64,000 bases of DNA from Marchantia polymorpha subsp. ruderalis (Eukaryota > Streptophyta > Marchantiopsida > Marchantiales > Marchantiaceae): contig AP031351.1 of NCBI GenBank assembly GCA_037833965.1, forward strand, positions 756,501-820,500, given 5' to 3'. Below the pieces are notes generated by a model that was given only the letters and a program-made list of their open reading frames with translations, did not search any database and had not been told where the DNA came from. Position numbers and translations under genes: made by a program. This document shows, in pieces, positions 37,501-48,905 of this stretch; position 1 is the stretch's first letter, and every line of letters begins with the position of its first letter.

Positions 37501-40500
37501 GTGAATCTGCTTAATCTTGTGATAGGAATTGGTCTTTCTTGCAAAAGCAGATAACAAGGTCCTTGGCTTACTATTGTACAGCACATGGATTTGTTCCAAT
37601 TAAGGTGTCGAAGAATATCATCGACTTGACTGTCGAAAGGTCCAGTCTTTCGGCTTGCCCATGGCATAAAAACTTGGAGAATGAGCAGTAGGCTAATTAT
37701 ATGGTTAAAAAAAAACTTTGCAACCACTGACTTACAATTTTCCTCTAACAGTGCACACCTGGGTGGCCGTTATAAATTGGTGCAGTCGACATCCAGAGGC
37801 CAGATGCGACTGGTGATATTCGTCCGGTCAGATTCAGAGGTAATATTGAGACTAATGTGTCAAATCTGTTGGTGGAGAGTCACGTTTGTGTATTTCGATT
37901 TTGCTGCCCGTATTAGGAGGTGGAAAGAAGACATTCTCAACTTGTCTTCTGGAGTTGGGTGTGTTGAACCCTTGATTCACTGCTCAGGGTTGGAGAATTG
38001 CAGAAGGCCATCTCTGACGTGGATAGCGGAAGTGAAGCCACTGGTGTTGGGCATGTGATGGCTAATAAAGGTGGCGTTTGCATCGGATTCAAGGTAATTT
38101 AAAACTTAGGCTTGCCATGAGATCACTCTTGAGTCTGTGATCAAAATTTCATAGAATTTTCCTATCGTCATTCCTGTGCTAGTTGGTTTGAGCTACATAT
38201 AAGCACCTTGGAGGGTAGTTCACCGTATGCCTTTTGAAAGTAGTGTGAGAATTTTATCCCCGTAATTGTTTCGCCAAATATTGCTGTGTCCTAACGAAAG
38301 CCTTACATGCTTTTTGTTTATGGTTGAGCAGTTTTGGGATACGAGTTTGTGCTTCGTGAACTCCCACTTTGCTGCTCACGCAGGGCAATGTGAAGCTCGC
38401 AATGGCAATTATCGAGGTCGGTGAATCTCTACTTGTCTGCTCATGTCTTTTGAAGCCAGTTTGCTTCTCTAGTACATAGCTAATTTTGATGCACAAGAGC
38501 ACGAGCAAATGTTTTTATGGATTGAATTGCAATTGTCTCTGCATGGAGCTTTCTTGATTTTGGGAGAAGCTTTTGGGATGTGGCAACTCTTAAATTCTGT
38601 TATTGCTCGATCATCTGTCGAAATCTCACAGATCTTTGTTTGGATGTACTGCTCTTAGCGCTAGTCCTCATCATGTCCCAAATACCTGTGCTTGCAGAAA
38701 TAGCTGGTCAGTTGCGAGTAGGCATGCCAACTATGGACATCCTGAACCAATACCATCATGTCTTTTGGTTTGGTGACCTCAACTACCGGCTGGATTTTTC
38801 TCAAATTGCTGATAAGCCGTTGACTCCCGAGTACGTTCGAACCTGTCAATTAAGCCTATAGTACTCGTTTCATGTTCTGGATTGTTGTTAGATCGTCCAG
38901 CTCCAGTAAGATGCTGAAGAGTTCCTTAGCGAGCAAGAATGTTTGTTTCATGTGATTTGATTTCTTCGGGATTTGCAGGAGGACGTTCTGGAAAGAAGTG
39001 GTCAAGAAGATCCATGCTGGAGAATACAGCGATCTCCTGAAGTATGATGAGGTATTGTCCGGCCCTTCACTGACATCTACAAATGGATGCATGCTCTCCG
39101 CTGAAAGCTCAGAGAAAAGCGATATAATAGTTCGCATGCTTAGACTAACCTTTGTGTGGAGGAATGGTGAATGATCTTTATTCCTGATATTGCCATTCCT
39201 TTTCTCAACAGCTCCACAAAGAAATTGAAGCATCCCGTGTTCTGCATGGATTTAAAGAAGGGGAGATCAAATTCCCGCCTACGTTCAAGGTCTGTATTTT
39301 ACCCCCTCCAATTATACTTATTCAAGAACCCTTGATGGTGATGAAGCCTGTGTCAAGTAATTATTGCAGACCAATCTCTAGTCGCGTTATTCTTGCATAT
39401 GTTCCTCTGATTTTGCCCTTGAAATCCAAAGCGTCTCGCTCTAATTTAATTTGGTTTCCACCTTGAAGATGCAAAAAGAGACTGAGGATATCTACGACCA
39501 GAAACGTATGCCAGCTTGGTGTGACCGTGTTCTTTGGAGGAATCTTCCCGGTTGCACTATCAAGCTTGGAAGTTACTTTTCAGCACCTAAACTGATCACC
39601 AGGTTTGTTTTCAGCACCTCAAAGATGACCTTACTTACTCAGTGAGTTTACTTAGAACTTGCCCTGAATTACTTTTTCAATGAAATTTCTTCATACGGAC
39701 CTAGCCGTTACGAGTTTGTTAGTTTTGCTGTAGCAAACATTTTCTCCTGACCTGTAAGATATTTGCATATCTGGAGATTTATCTCGTCTGAGGTCGTATA
39801 CATTGCAATCTCTTTTTTCTTCCGGTATCTTTTAGTAAAGCTCCCGACCTGTCAGATATTCTTGTTCAATTAGCGCTGGTGTTTATTCGAAGCAAATCCA
39901 TTTCTCATCCATCTTTACTGGACTGAACAGTGACCACAAGCCCGTCGGCGCCACTTTTTCAATGACGGCGTACGCACTTCCCTCTGCCTTCGTTCCGGCC
40001 GGTAATCTGGAGGAAGATGATAAGAGATGGCACATACAGGTATAGTTGTCACTTACAAATCTGCAAATTAGATCAAAATCTACAGGTTCAGTTTTTTTAT
40101 TATCAAGCTATCGAACCTGTGCTTTTTGACGTAACTTATCGGCCGAAGTGGGATTTTCATGTCAGCTTTTGATTCTTTTTATTGCAGTTCACTTCCTTAC
40201 GAGCTAAAAAGTTGCGGGCATCTGATATTAACGGGTTTTCTGATCCGTAAGTTACACCTTTTGCACTTGTGCAAACTCTTAATCCTAGCGCAGGAGACCG
40301 TGATTGAGAGCCGGCTTCAGTGCCGGCTCTGAATTACTTTTAAATTGAAAGCCTGGCACGTTTTTAATGTGGTGGTGGAGATCCTTCGCATTGTTGAGCA
40401 CCTCAAACACCGCACTCTTTTCACGCCTGTGAACTTCCTGCTGTCGTATGTTCTAAAGGAGATATCTGTTTTTGTATTCCACCTTTCGTTGTGATTATTT

Positions 40501-41759
40501 GTTATGTCAACACGTCAAGCAACCTGAATGCTTACCAGCGGCTTCGTTCTTGTTATACAAGTTCTTGTTTGTTCCGTATAGCAGGGTATGTATAGATAGC
40601 TAATGGTGGAATAGTTGTGGAAGACCGTACTTGACAGGTTCAGATTTCATTATTTGTTTCCTTATGCATGCTTCTTCGTGTGGATTAAGCTCTTTGGAGG
40701 TATATGTTTGATCTCTCCCATAGGTACCGTCCTTAATGCTACCTTCATGTACAAATCATACTGAAAACGAGTATGCTGGTAATGGTTTCGATTTGCCTTC
40801 GACACAGAGTGATTTACAGCTGTAATTGAAATTACGCGTTTTTTTTAGGTACGTCTCCTTCGTGGGCCCCAACCTCATCCACGAGTTTCACTCAAGAGTC
40901 AAACACCAGACGCTAAATCCAGTTTGGAATCCTATGCAGGTAGGTTGGTTCTCGTGTGGAAGTAGAAGTTGATTTTAAGCGTACTTCCATAGCTTAGTTA
41001 GCTTTTGTCTTATCCGTTTTTCACTTACATGAATCGTCTTTTCTTTTATACGCCAGGAGCTCCCAATATTGGTGTTGAATGTTTTTCCACTCCAAAGACT
41101 AGAGAGAGAATACGTGCTTGTCAGGGTGCTTGATCGGGATTACACATCTTCCGATGATACACTAGGTATGATTCGCGCGCCTCAAGATACTGTCCCTCTC
41201 CGTTGGTATTGAGCATCGTTTGATGTCTAGCATTGAACCACTTCTGCACGAATTTTTCGTTTTATTTTCTCTTCAGATTTTTCCCCTCAGGGTCTGATGT
41301 ACCCGAGTGTAGTTGCGTGTAGCTGAACGTTTTTGTGGAAAGTATGGATGATCGCAATGTTTCTCGTTTGACAGTTATTCGGACCCAATAAAGTCTTGAC
41401 TATTGTGGAGGAAAGATTTATTCAATTTGCAATATTTATGCAAATTTGTTTTAAGTATGCTATCATTCAGCATGTAGATGCCTAATGGTGAATTTGTGGT
41501 TTGCCTGTATTCAGGTTACGCAGTTATCTCTTTGGCCAATGCAGTGCAAGCCTTCAAGAGAGGACCCTTGGAGACTGCCCATTTCAAGGTTCCTCTAACG
41601 CATCGTGGCTTACCAGCGGGAACATTAGAAGGGGGTATGAAGCTGACGTGGGAGCGAAACGTCGTGCGACGAGGAATGTCTATCACCAGTTCGTTGATCG
41701 GGAAAACGATGAGTTTCAAAGAGTCTATAAAGAAACGAGTGCTCCTTGTGAAGACGTGA
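34509..41759 (+). CDS. Inositol polyphosphate 5-phosphatase with flanking C2-like domains, 20 exons
   Basis: Enzyme removing the 5-phosphate from phosphoinositides or soluble inositol phosphates. Exons: 34509-34616, 35345-35485, 35688-35762, 35917-36025, 36372-36442, 36764-36853, 36990-37055, 37356-37420, 37752-37839, 38004-38093, 38332-38416, 38698-38830, 38979-39051, 39212-39289, 39469-39602, 39931-40039, 40188-40246, 40849-40939, 41057-41165, 41515-41759. All keep frame; 672 aa. Residues about 38-170 form a C2-like domain (RVTVNIFDARNLRKREVG, DPVFKVKLEKV, FTFDVKDVK, VAAVWYDL). The catalytic domain follows: VSLFVGTWNVGN, MANKGGVCIGFK, FVNSHFAAHAG, FWFGDLNYRLDF, MPAWCDRVLW and SDHKPVGATF, all key motifs present. 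After about residue 510 comes a second C2-like domain (TSLRAKKLRASDINGFSDPYV, LNPVWNP, EYVLVRVLDRDY). Weak points: the unusual donor GTTGTG after 35485 and the 36442/36764 junction, where an extra exon at about 36625-36736 is possible. Confidence 0.88.
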
Positions 41760-44470
41760 AGGTCGACAAAGCAGATGGCCGTGTCTGCGTTTGTTGGACA
41801 TAGCAACAAATTGCAGAGCATGAGGAGACCAGGAATTTTGCGAAATTGGAACCTTTGGCACCACTTTGTCTCCAACCTGTATCTTAAATCCATGAAATTC
41901 GGAATTTTCGGATCTCTGTGTCACAGTTTCGTCTGATGCTGTGTGAAGTTTGAAATCCCTGGACATATTAAAGAGGGGTACATTTGTATGATAGTTTTGC
42001 TGCTACTACTGATGCCCATTTAGTTGAGTTTCACTTTGGTGAACAAACCTAGGATAGAAAATGGTGATTCTTCTACTCATACTCGTCCCTCGATTTTTCT
42101 CGAGTGGATATTACATGCAGAAAGATATCTCTGCAAATCGGGTTGAAACACTTATGCTGTGGACTCTATTGGGGATTTGTGCAGTTGAAGCGCCTGTCCT
42201 TTCTGGCAGTGGCAGCTCGAAGAATGTTCTCCCCGTACACTATACCTGGTAGTATCGTTAGCTTTCTCACATGTAAACTACAGTAGCTCATTATATTGTT
42301 GAGAAAACACACTCATTGTCCTCCAATCAGGCTGTGAGTAAATCCTTTATTTTTCTGGTGTGGATCAACTAAAGTCCAGGTGCCTTGATTTTCGTTAATT
42401 TCTCTTTCCTTCGACTTCTGTTCCAAAGTTTTTACAGTACTTGTCTTCCATGAGGGTAATACTTCCGCAATTTTCCTCGTTGTATTTAGAATTGAGCATT
42501 ATAAGCACAGGACTAAGAAGCATGGAATGGTGCAACTCAGAGGTTCAATTGCAATTCGATATTTCAGAGTTTTTTCTTTCTAAATTTCTCAGACTAGCAT
42601 TAGGTCAAAGACAGTGTCGAAGAAGACGAGGAGGTATGGTAGGTTTTTCCTAAACTTACTGATTGTAAGTTGACGCCGTCATTTGCTACACCATACCACC
42701 ATGGCACTATTCTGAGTTGGGGATAGAATCAGAACGCCTCGTAAAATCTTGAATAAAAGTCATTAAAAACGGGGCGATTAGATGCAAACGCAGAATCATG
42801 TACACACACGTAATAGAGATCTCGAATATATTGTCAGCTCCTCGGGTATAAGTGTCTATGCTTGAACCATGGTGAATCTTCTACTTATTACCAAAGTAAA
42901 CTAACTTTAAGTAAAACTTAACTACTTGAACTAAACGTTAAGTACAACAATCATAAGAGTTGCTCGTGAGATCTTTAGCAATGTTTTTGTCTTTCCAATT
43001 GGTTTTACGTGCGCAGGACTACATGTCAAGGAAATGTATCATTTATATGATTATTTCATCCTTGTTGTAGATGATTTGGATCGCATGAACCTATCTAAAC
43101 GTACCCAAACACAATTACACTTTCACAGTATCATGTCACATGTTCAGCATTACTATTCTCAACGTAGACAGACATTTACTTACGAAAACACCTTGATATT
43201 ATAATATCGAATTATAGGTTTGATTTTAATGTAAAGAAGTGGTAATTTGTACATGAAATAAATAGGTAAGGTAGAATTATATTTCAGTTGTTGCCAAATC
43301 TATGAAATATTAAGATAAAATTAATGATTTAGTTTAGAGATTAGAATTCAAGTAAAAGACTCTCGGAAGTGTTTTTTATATTAAGCTTTGAAGAATCGGA
43401 AAGATATAAATTTTGAATCTAACAATGAATCTAGATCAATTTTATCTCTAATCTAATCTCTTGAGTAGATAGAACATTTATGAAGTGAAGATATCATTTT
43501 AACTTGGAAGTATTCAAAGTTGATTTCATTTCAAATTGATTAAATGATTGTTAAATTTTGAATATTTTGTGAAATTTGAGCAAGTGCTTAGATGCACCAA
43601 ATAAATAATGAGAGTTTACTTATCCCACACTTTTGGCTAATTATATTTCATCCCTCTCTACGTTTAGAGGCATGTAATTGGTCAGATGTAGAGACGAAAT
43701 ATAGTTTTTTTGGGATAGATGGATACTATTCATAAAAATAACAACTCACAAAAAAGTGGTTATTTTGGAAGTTTTTTTTCCTTCTGCCTTCTTATCGCAC
43801 GACGATATCCGTAAAATTGGTAAATTTCGACCCAAAGTTACGGGAACCCGAATGACGGAGTGAGAGGGAGGTCTCAAATTTTTGAATTCAGCAGACGATC
43901 TTCATTGGCTTCTGATAGGAGGAAGTAGCTGTTCGGTGTAGCGGTGGATGCCAACCGGCTCAAGGTACAAACGCATGATCACCACGAAGGTTCTGGTGGG
44001 CAACTCCGAGCGTAGTCGTCCCGAATTCTCGGCAGCAACAAGTGATCGATCGTTGGAGGTATGCGGCGGAGAAGTGGTCGACGGTTTTGGTTTCGTTTGT
44101 ATGCGGGGAACGTGGTGAATTCTTATCGATCGCGAATGGTTTGTGCGAGTTTGTTTAGCAACTGTAGGATGCTCGAGATCAACGACGTGCGGGCCGCTCT
44201 GCTCTACTCTATTCATGCCAACCACGTCGTGTCGAGGAGCAGAACAATGGTTTCCATGGGCTGCATCGCCGTGTAATTCGTCATACTCCGTCGAGAGAGA
44301 GGCGACGTGTGGACCGCAGTGGAAGATCGGTAAGAAGGAAAGAGAGGGAGGGAGAGAAATTCGGGCTGCTGCACCGAGTCTAGGCCTCGGCAAGGTAACG
44401 TAAAAGTTAAACGGGTAATAAAATGCACTCTACCGTTACCATGTCGTTCGCGGCTTACTTATACCTTTAC
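41760..44470. other. Spacer downstream of the 5-phosphatase gene
   Basis: This begins with the 3' untranslated region of the 5-phosphatase gene and then becomes AT-rich (about 42650-43860) with no coding signal. A short imperfect hairpin (about 43646-43704, arms related to TATTTC-TCTCTAC) is visible. At 43880-44400 composition turns GC-rich, and open frames appear on both strands (the longest is minus-strand 43902-44393) without a recognisable domain. The last part adjoins the hAT element and could belong to its flank. Confidence 0.5.
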
Positions 44471-44479
44471 CTGTATTTT

Positions 44480-44810
44480 ACCCTTTAACCGAATAATTAT
44501 TTAGTCAAAATAAAAATATACTTTATACTTTAATTGGGTAATTCTTCAGTCAAAAAGAAAATACACTATACCTTCATTTTACCACTGCTTTACTTTTTAA
44601 TTGGATAATTATCAGATAAAAATAAAAAATAAACTGTATTTTCATTTCATTCCATAACTTGGTAATTACCCAATATAAATAAAAAATACACAATATCCTT
44701 ACTTTATCCATTAATCATATAGTTACTCAATGACAATAAAAAGTATATTTTATTTTTATTTACAAGTTAATTTGGTAACTACACGAATAAAAAGTAAAAT
44801 ATTTATTCCA
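44480..44810. repeat. Degenerate AT-rich subterminal repeats of the hAT element
   Basis: About four to five imperfect units of roughly 70-85 bases follow each other. Each contains a GGTAATTA/GGATAATTAT core, then AGTCAAAATAAAAA, then a TACACTATACCTT-like stretch. They sit just beyond the end of the transposase frame, where hAT elements often carry subterminal repeats that bind transposase. That function is inferred, not shown. Confidence 0.6.
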
Positions 44811-44817
44811 AACACTT

Positions 44818-47059
44818 TCAGTTCAAGTTGGATTCAAAGATCATTTCTTCAAATTGGCTGTCAAGCATCTGCACTACGCCGTCATCAAAGACTTTCTCGT
44901 ACCAATCGTCTTGTTCAATCTCCAATTGATTGACGACATCTTCAATCTCATCAGTGGGGTTGTCTTTATCAGTGGATCCAATTGCTACTGCTATTGTTCG
45001 GTTTGCCGTCACTTTGAGTATCTTTGCATACATCCATGAACGTAAGCACATGGTCATGATGAACATCGATGACGATAGGGATTGTCGAGAGCTGGTAAAC
45101 TCGTGACCAGCAACGTTGTTGACACGCTCAGTTGTTGTCGACGTCGCCGGCGTCCCAAAATAATCCATGGCCATCTTATAGTGTTCAGGCAAGATTTCCA
45201 TGCGGGCTGACCACCAAGACAAGATGTCGATAAAATCCTTACAATGGACGACGCCGATGGATAAGAATTGGTCTACCTCATCGAGCATCTTGCTAGCTAT
45301 CTGGCTTGAACAGAGCATGAAAAAGCGAATTGGTCGGCTCTTCGGACTCAATAGTTGAATTGCAAAAACAGCAATTCAGCCGAATTGCGACATTGAAGAG
45401 TAGATCGAATGAGATCTGTCAATTTTTTTAGCTCCACAGGATCAGATGGTTTTGCTATTAGTGGATTGAGGTAGGCTGCAACTATGGCGGGTTCTAGCAC
45501 TAACAATTTTTCATATTCTTCAATTTTTTCCCGCATTCCGGTTATCGTAATTCTGGGATTGATCGCTAATAGTTGTAACTCAGTCTTTTTTTGCAATGCT
45601 TCACAAGATGAGCAATGGATAGCGGCAACAAGTCAAGTGTCGGTCTCTGATATGCGGCAAGGTTGTGCATGACCTGGCGTGGCGCGCCGAAAAGTAACCA
45701 CATCATTGATCATTTGTCATTGGTCATCATAGAGAGGAGGACGACAGATGTCAATTGCAAATTGCTCCATGATACTGTTAACGACAGCTCGTTTTTCAAA
45801 AGCGTCGACACCCATATGATGTGTGGAATTCCACCGTGTTGGAGAATCCTGATGTGTCGGCTCCTTGCTGTTGAAGCCGGCAACCGCAGCCTCCAAGCGA
45901 TATTGTTGTCGCATCATCTTGTTGCGACGAATCTTAACAAGAGCATCGCGCAACGCCTCTGTGAAACTAAGTACTTTGATAACATCAAGTTGAATTGAAT
46001 GATGATCACAACACACATGGTTAATATTGGACATCTGTTCAAAGCCAACTGATGCATTGATCAGTTGAAACAAACGTCTAACTGTAGCGATAGCGTCAGA
46101 ACCATTGCTTTGATAACATCAAGTTGAATTGAATGATGATCACAACGCACATGGTTAATATTGGACATCTGTTCAAAGCCAACTGATGCATTGATCAGTT
46201 GAAACAAACGTCTAACTCTAGCGATAGCGTCAGAACCATTGTCGCTGACCACGTTCAACAATCGTGTAAGTACGCCGGTGCCCATACCCTTCGGATGTTC
46301 AAAAAGAGCAGTTCCAATACGTCAACCAACGCCGGTACTACATTCTACATCCAAGATGGTAAGTAAAATACTTTTCCGTGAGAGCGTTTTGATGTCAACG
46401 CAATGTGCAGTCACCACGTAGAAGTCCTTTAGATTTTGATTCGACCAGCCGTCAATAAATAAACAAAATGCAACATCTAATTTGGTGATGAACAATCCTA
46501 GCGTGGGCAACAAGATACGATAAAGTTTTGTAATTCGCCTTAGAATTGTTTGTGTTGACGGAGGTTCATAACCATTCGTGAGTGTGAAGACCATTTTCTT
46601 GAATCGAACACTTCTAGAGGCACGTAGAGATACAACACCGCCAATGATGTAATCTACTACAACATTTTCATACTTAGTAAGCATTTGTTTTGAAAAAGCA
46701 GGTTTGTCAATTGTGGACTTGATTAAGTACTTGAGAGACAGTTGGGAGCAAGATACTTCATTTGCTTTCAATCCATGTGCCGATTGCAAATGGAATTTTC
46801 AACTTGACGCATTGGTTTTTGGGGAGAACCATCTTTTACACAACGTACATTTGCGTTTCATCTTCTCCTTTGAGGGATCCTCAAATTGCCATTCATGAAC
46901 ATATATCCAAGGAAAGTTTCGCTTTGAACGTTTGCGCTTGGAGGTGCTCAAGGTCTCCACCATGATCAATTTTGCACAGGTATTAATTTTCTCTTCATTA
47001 TCTCCATCAAATTTGTCAACGCTACTAAAAATCTCGTTGGCAATGTTCACATCAGTCAT
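44818..47059 (-). pseudogene. hAT transposase, broken into several frames
   Basis: The transposase would cut and paste the element using a DDE-type RNase H-like domain. In order: a BED finger with W-Q-F and C-x2-C spacing (FPWIYVHEWQFEDPSKEK, CTLCKRWF), the DGWSN motif, VVSDNGSDA, a HHSIQLDVIK segment, PTRWNSTHHM, and the C-terminal signature (ILSWWSARMEILPEHYKMAM, then TTTERVNNVAGHEF). These lie in at least four separate frames. One clear break is a 134-bp tandem duplication (45974-46241), which is not a multiple of three. Degeneration elsewhere is modest, so the copy is probably not very old. Confidence 0.8.
45974..46241. repeat. 134-bp tandem duplication inside the hAT transposase
   Basis: The unit starting CTTTGATAACATCAAG occurs at 45974 and again at 46108, with only about two differences. 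It encodes the segment around FQLINASVGFEQMSN and HHSIQLDVIK twice on the minus strand. The near identity shows the duplication is much younger than the insertion itself is likely to be. Confidence 0.95.
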
Positions 47060-47088
47060 CTTGATTACAGATCAAGATTGACTAACAT

Positions 47089-47630
47089 AGGTAGCTGCAA
47101 GCTTCTTGGTTGGCTGTCCACGAGGTAACTTTTGTCCAATTTCTTGAGCAACCCAAGTGTCACAAATAGTTTTTATGCTTGGTGCAAAAGAAATGCCTTC
47201 GTGAGCACAACGTGAAAAACAATGATTTAGTACAAGAAACAATATTTCAATTCAGTTCAAGGCATGCCTATACCTTTCAAGGCTTCTGGGTTGGCTGTCT
47301 TCGAGGTAACCTTTGTCCAATTTCCTGAGCAGCCCAAGTGCCACAATCAGTTTTTATGCTTGGTGCAAAAAATATACCTTTGTGAGCTCAACGTGAAAGA
47401 AGGATTCAATACACGAAACAATACTTCAATTCAGTTCAAGGCATGCTTGTACCTTTCAAGGCTTATGGGTTGGCTGTACTCGAGGTAACTTTTGTCCAAT
47501 TTCTTGAGCAACCCAATTGCCACAATTAGTATCTATGCTTGGTGCAAAAGAAATGCCTTTGTGAGCTCAACGTGAATGACAAGGATTTCCAGTGTAATAA
47601 AGACCATTTAGAAAATCTGAGATAGGCAAA
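47089..47630 (-). repeat. Three tandem copies of a roughly 180-bp unit near the hAT 5' end
   Basis: The motif GGTTGGCTGT recurs at about 47108, 47289 and 47468, with the same flanks (ACTTTTGTCCAATTTCTTGAGC, GCTTGGTGCAAAA, TCAAGGCATGC). On the minus strand each unit can be read as a similar peptide (GISFAPSIKTI, then AQEIGQKLPRGQP), so a piece of the transposase leader or first exon appears to have been triplicated. Copies differ at roughly 10 percent of positions by eye. Confidence 0.85.
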
Positions 47631-48200
47631 AACGTGATCAATTTGATAAGTCAAGCCGTGCTATTGAGCCAGAAGATTTCAGATTATCAATCGTGATTGA
47701 CTGAATCTTAGTACTTCTAGTGTAAAAACTAACATCACGTAATGTGATGTGATTCACGTAGTAAACAATATCAGAGTTACATTGTCATCTTTGATTGTAA
47801 TGTATAATGTCACTACAGAGTTTAATCTCCCAATTGTGTCACCTCTTATGAGTGACATACTCTACTTAATGACATCAAGGAATATCTTCTCCACCGAAAG
47901 ATATTCCTTGCCCAGATATTCTAGGAGATTTATGTCCTACATTCAAAGAATTTCTAGATTCCTTTACAGTGGGAAAAATTTAAGAATCATTAGATTGTAA
48001 CTAGTATATCGGCCCAATAATGGCTGTAGGTCACTAAATGGCAATAGTGACATGATAATATCCAATAATAATAGTTCCGATTGTAATTTTGGAGGTACAA
48101 TTTTTGATAATGATCACAATACAGAATTGTGAGAAAGTGTAATATGACATATGTTTATTTAAATTTCTATTTCTATAGTTCACTCTTTTGAAGCTTCAAT
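47631..48200. other. AT-rich spacer with a short perfect hairpin
   Basis: No gene is seen. At 47879-47907 the sequence reads GGAATATCTT, nine bases, AAGATATTCC, a perfect 10-bp inverted repeat that would fold as a hairpin. It could be part of a small degenerate transposon, but no further ends were found. Confidence 0.6.
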
Positions 48201-48223
48201 AAAATACTGAAACAATAAATTAA

Positions 48224-48867
48224 CAAGAATGTCAAACAAAAAACACAAAAAATATGTGGTTCATTCTCTATGATTCCTTTTATAGTCGAAGTAAACATGC
48301 ATTGTAATAATGAACATGGGGGTGGATTAATAAAAATGAAGTAGCTATATAATTCCAAGACTAACCTACATGTAACTAAGAATAGAATGCTAAGTAGTTA
48401 AACCCAAAAATGCAAATTAATCTCAACAATAATTCCCTTAATTCATCTTGAAGAAACAATGATCTCCGTAGTCTATATAATTACTCAACAAAAAAATCTA
48501 GGTGTTGATCTTAGAGCTTACAGTATTGGAACACTTGACAATGTCACCAAAGAACTAGCCTTATATAGGGAGAGTTACGGAACACAATAGAAGAGTAAGA
48601 ATGTCGACAAACTTTCGGCAACGTGTCACGGAAGTACCGACACATGTCACTCATGCAATGTCTTCCACGGAAGAGAGATGTACAATCAACGATACTGAAT
48701 AATACTTGCCGTCCTATTTCGTATCTTAACACTAGGATATATAAACCTCCTTCACCTAGATTAAAACCCGAGCATGTTTATTATTATAGTCCGTGTTTTC
48801 TTTGTCCTTTGACGTTGTTTCAAAGGATGAACCACATATTCTTTGTGTTTATTGTTTGACATTCTTG
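48224..48867. repeat. 44-bp inverted repeat pair, about 556 bp apart
   Basis: The left arm 48224-48267 (CAAGAATGTCAAACAA...) and the reverse complement of the right arm 48824-48867 match with about four differences. The pair could be the ends of a small DNA element, or two oppositely oriented fragments of one LTR. Confidence 0.85.
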
Positions 48868-48905
48868 ATAATAACTAGTTCAATTGGTATCAAAGTTGCA
48901 GTATC
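48540..48905 (+). mobile_element. Possible Ty1/copia LTR end with primer-binding site (fossil)
   Basis: A TATA-like ATATATAAACC at about 48737 is followed about 150 bases later by AATTGGTATCAAAGTTGCAG (about 48882), which resembles the initiator-tRNA-Met primer site (TGGTATCAGAGC) that follows the 5' LTR of plant Ty1/copia elements. No coding part of such an element is recognisable downstream. The left limit is a guess. Broken, age not estimable here. Confidence 0.35.

Larger units (their letters stand above)
44470..47630 (-). mobile_element. Decayed hAT-superfamily DNA transposon
   Basis: Minus-strand segments in the expected order match a hAT transposase. They are a BED-type zinc finger (46799-47059), the region around the first catalytic Asp (46322-46789, LFIDGWSNQN followed by VTAHCVD), the second Asp region (VVSDNGSDA, about 46240), a PTRWNSTHHM motif (about 45830) and the C-terminal dimerisation domain (44818-45351). 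The limits given are set by degenerate AT-rich repeats on the left (44480-44810) and a triplicated 180-bp unit on the right (47089-47630). I could not find convincing terminal inverted repeats or an 8-bp target duplication, so the ends are approximate. The element is non-autonomous in its present state. Confidence 0.75.

Noticed and set aside
37531-37685. Open segment tested as an exon of the 5-phosphatase gene
   Set aside because: Skipping it joins 37420 to 37752 in frame and restores the expected WLHTLSAHLGGRYKLV stretch, so it is intronic.
43902-44403. Open frames on both strands in a GC-rich island beside the hAT element
   Set aside because: There is no recognisable domain and no splice-consistent continuation. 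It is described only as spacer content.
47089-47630. CRISPR-like reading of the repeated units
   Set aside because: The units are 180 bp, only three in number and related to transposase coding sequence; this is a plant nuclear genome.
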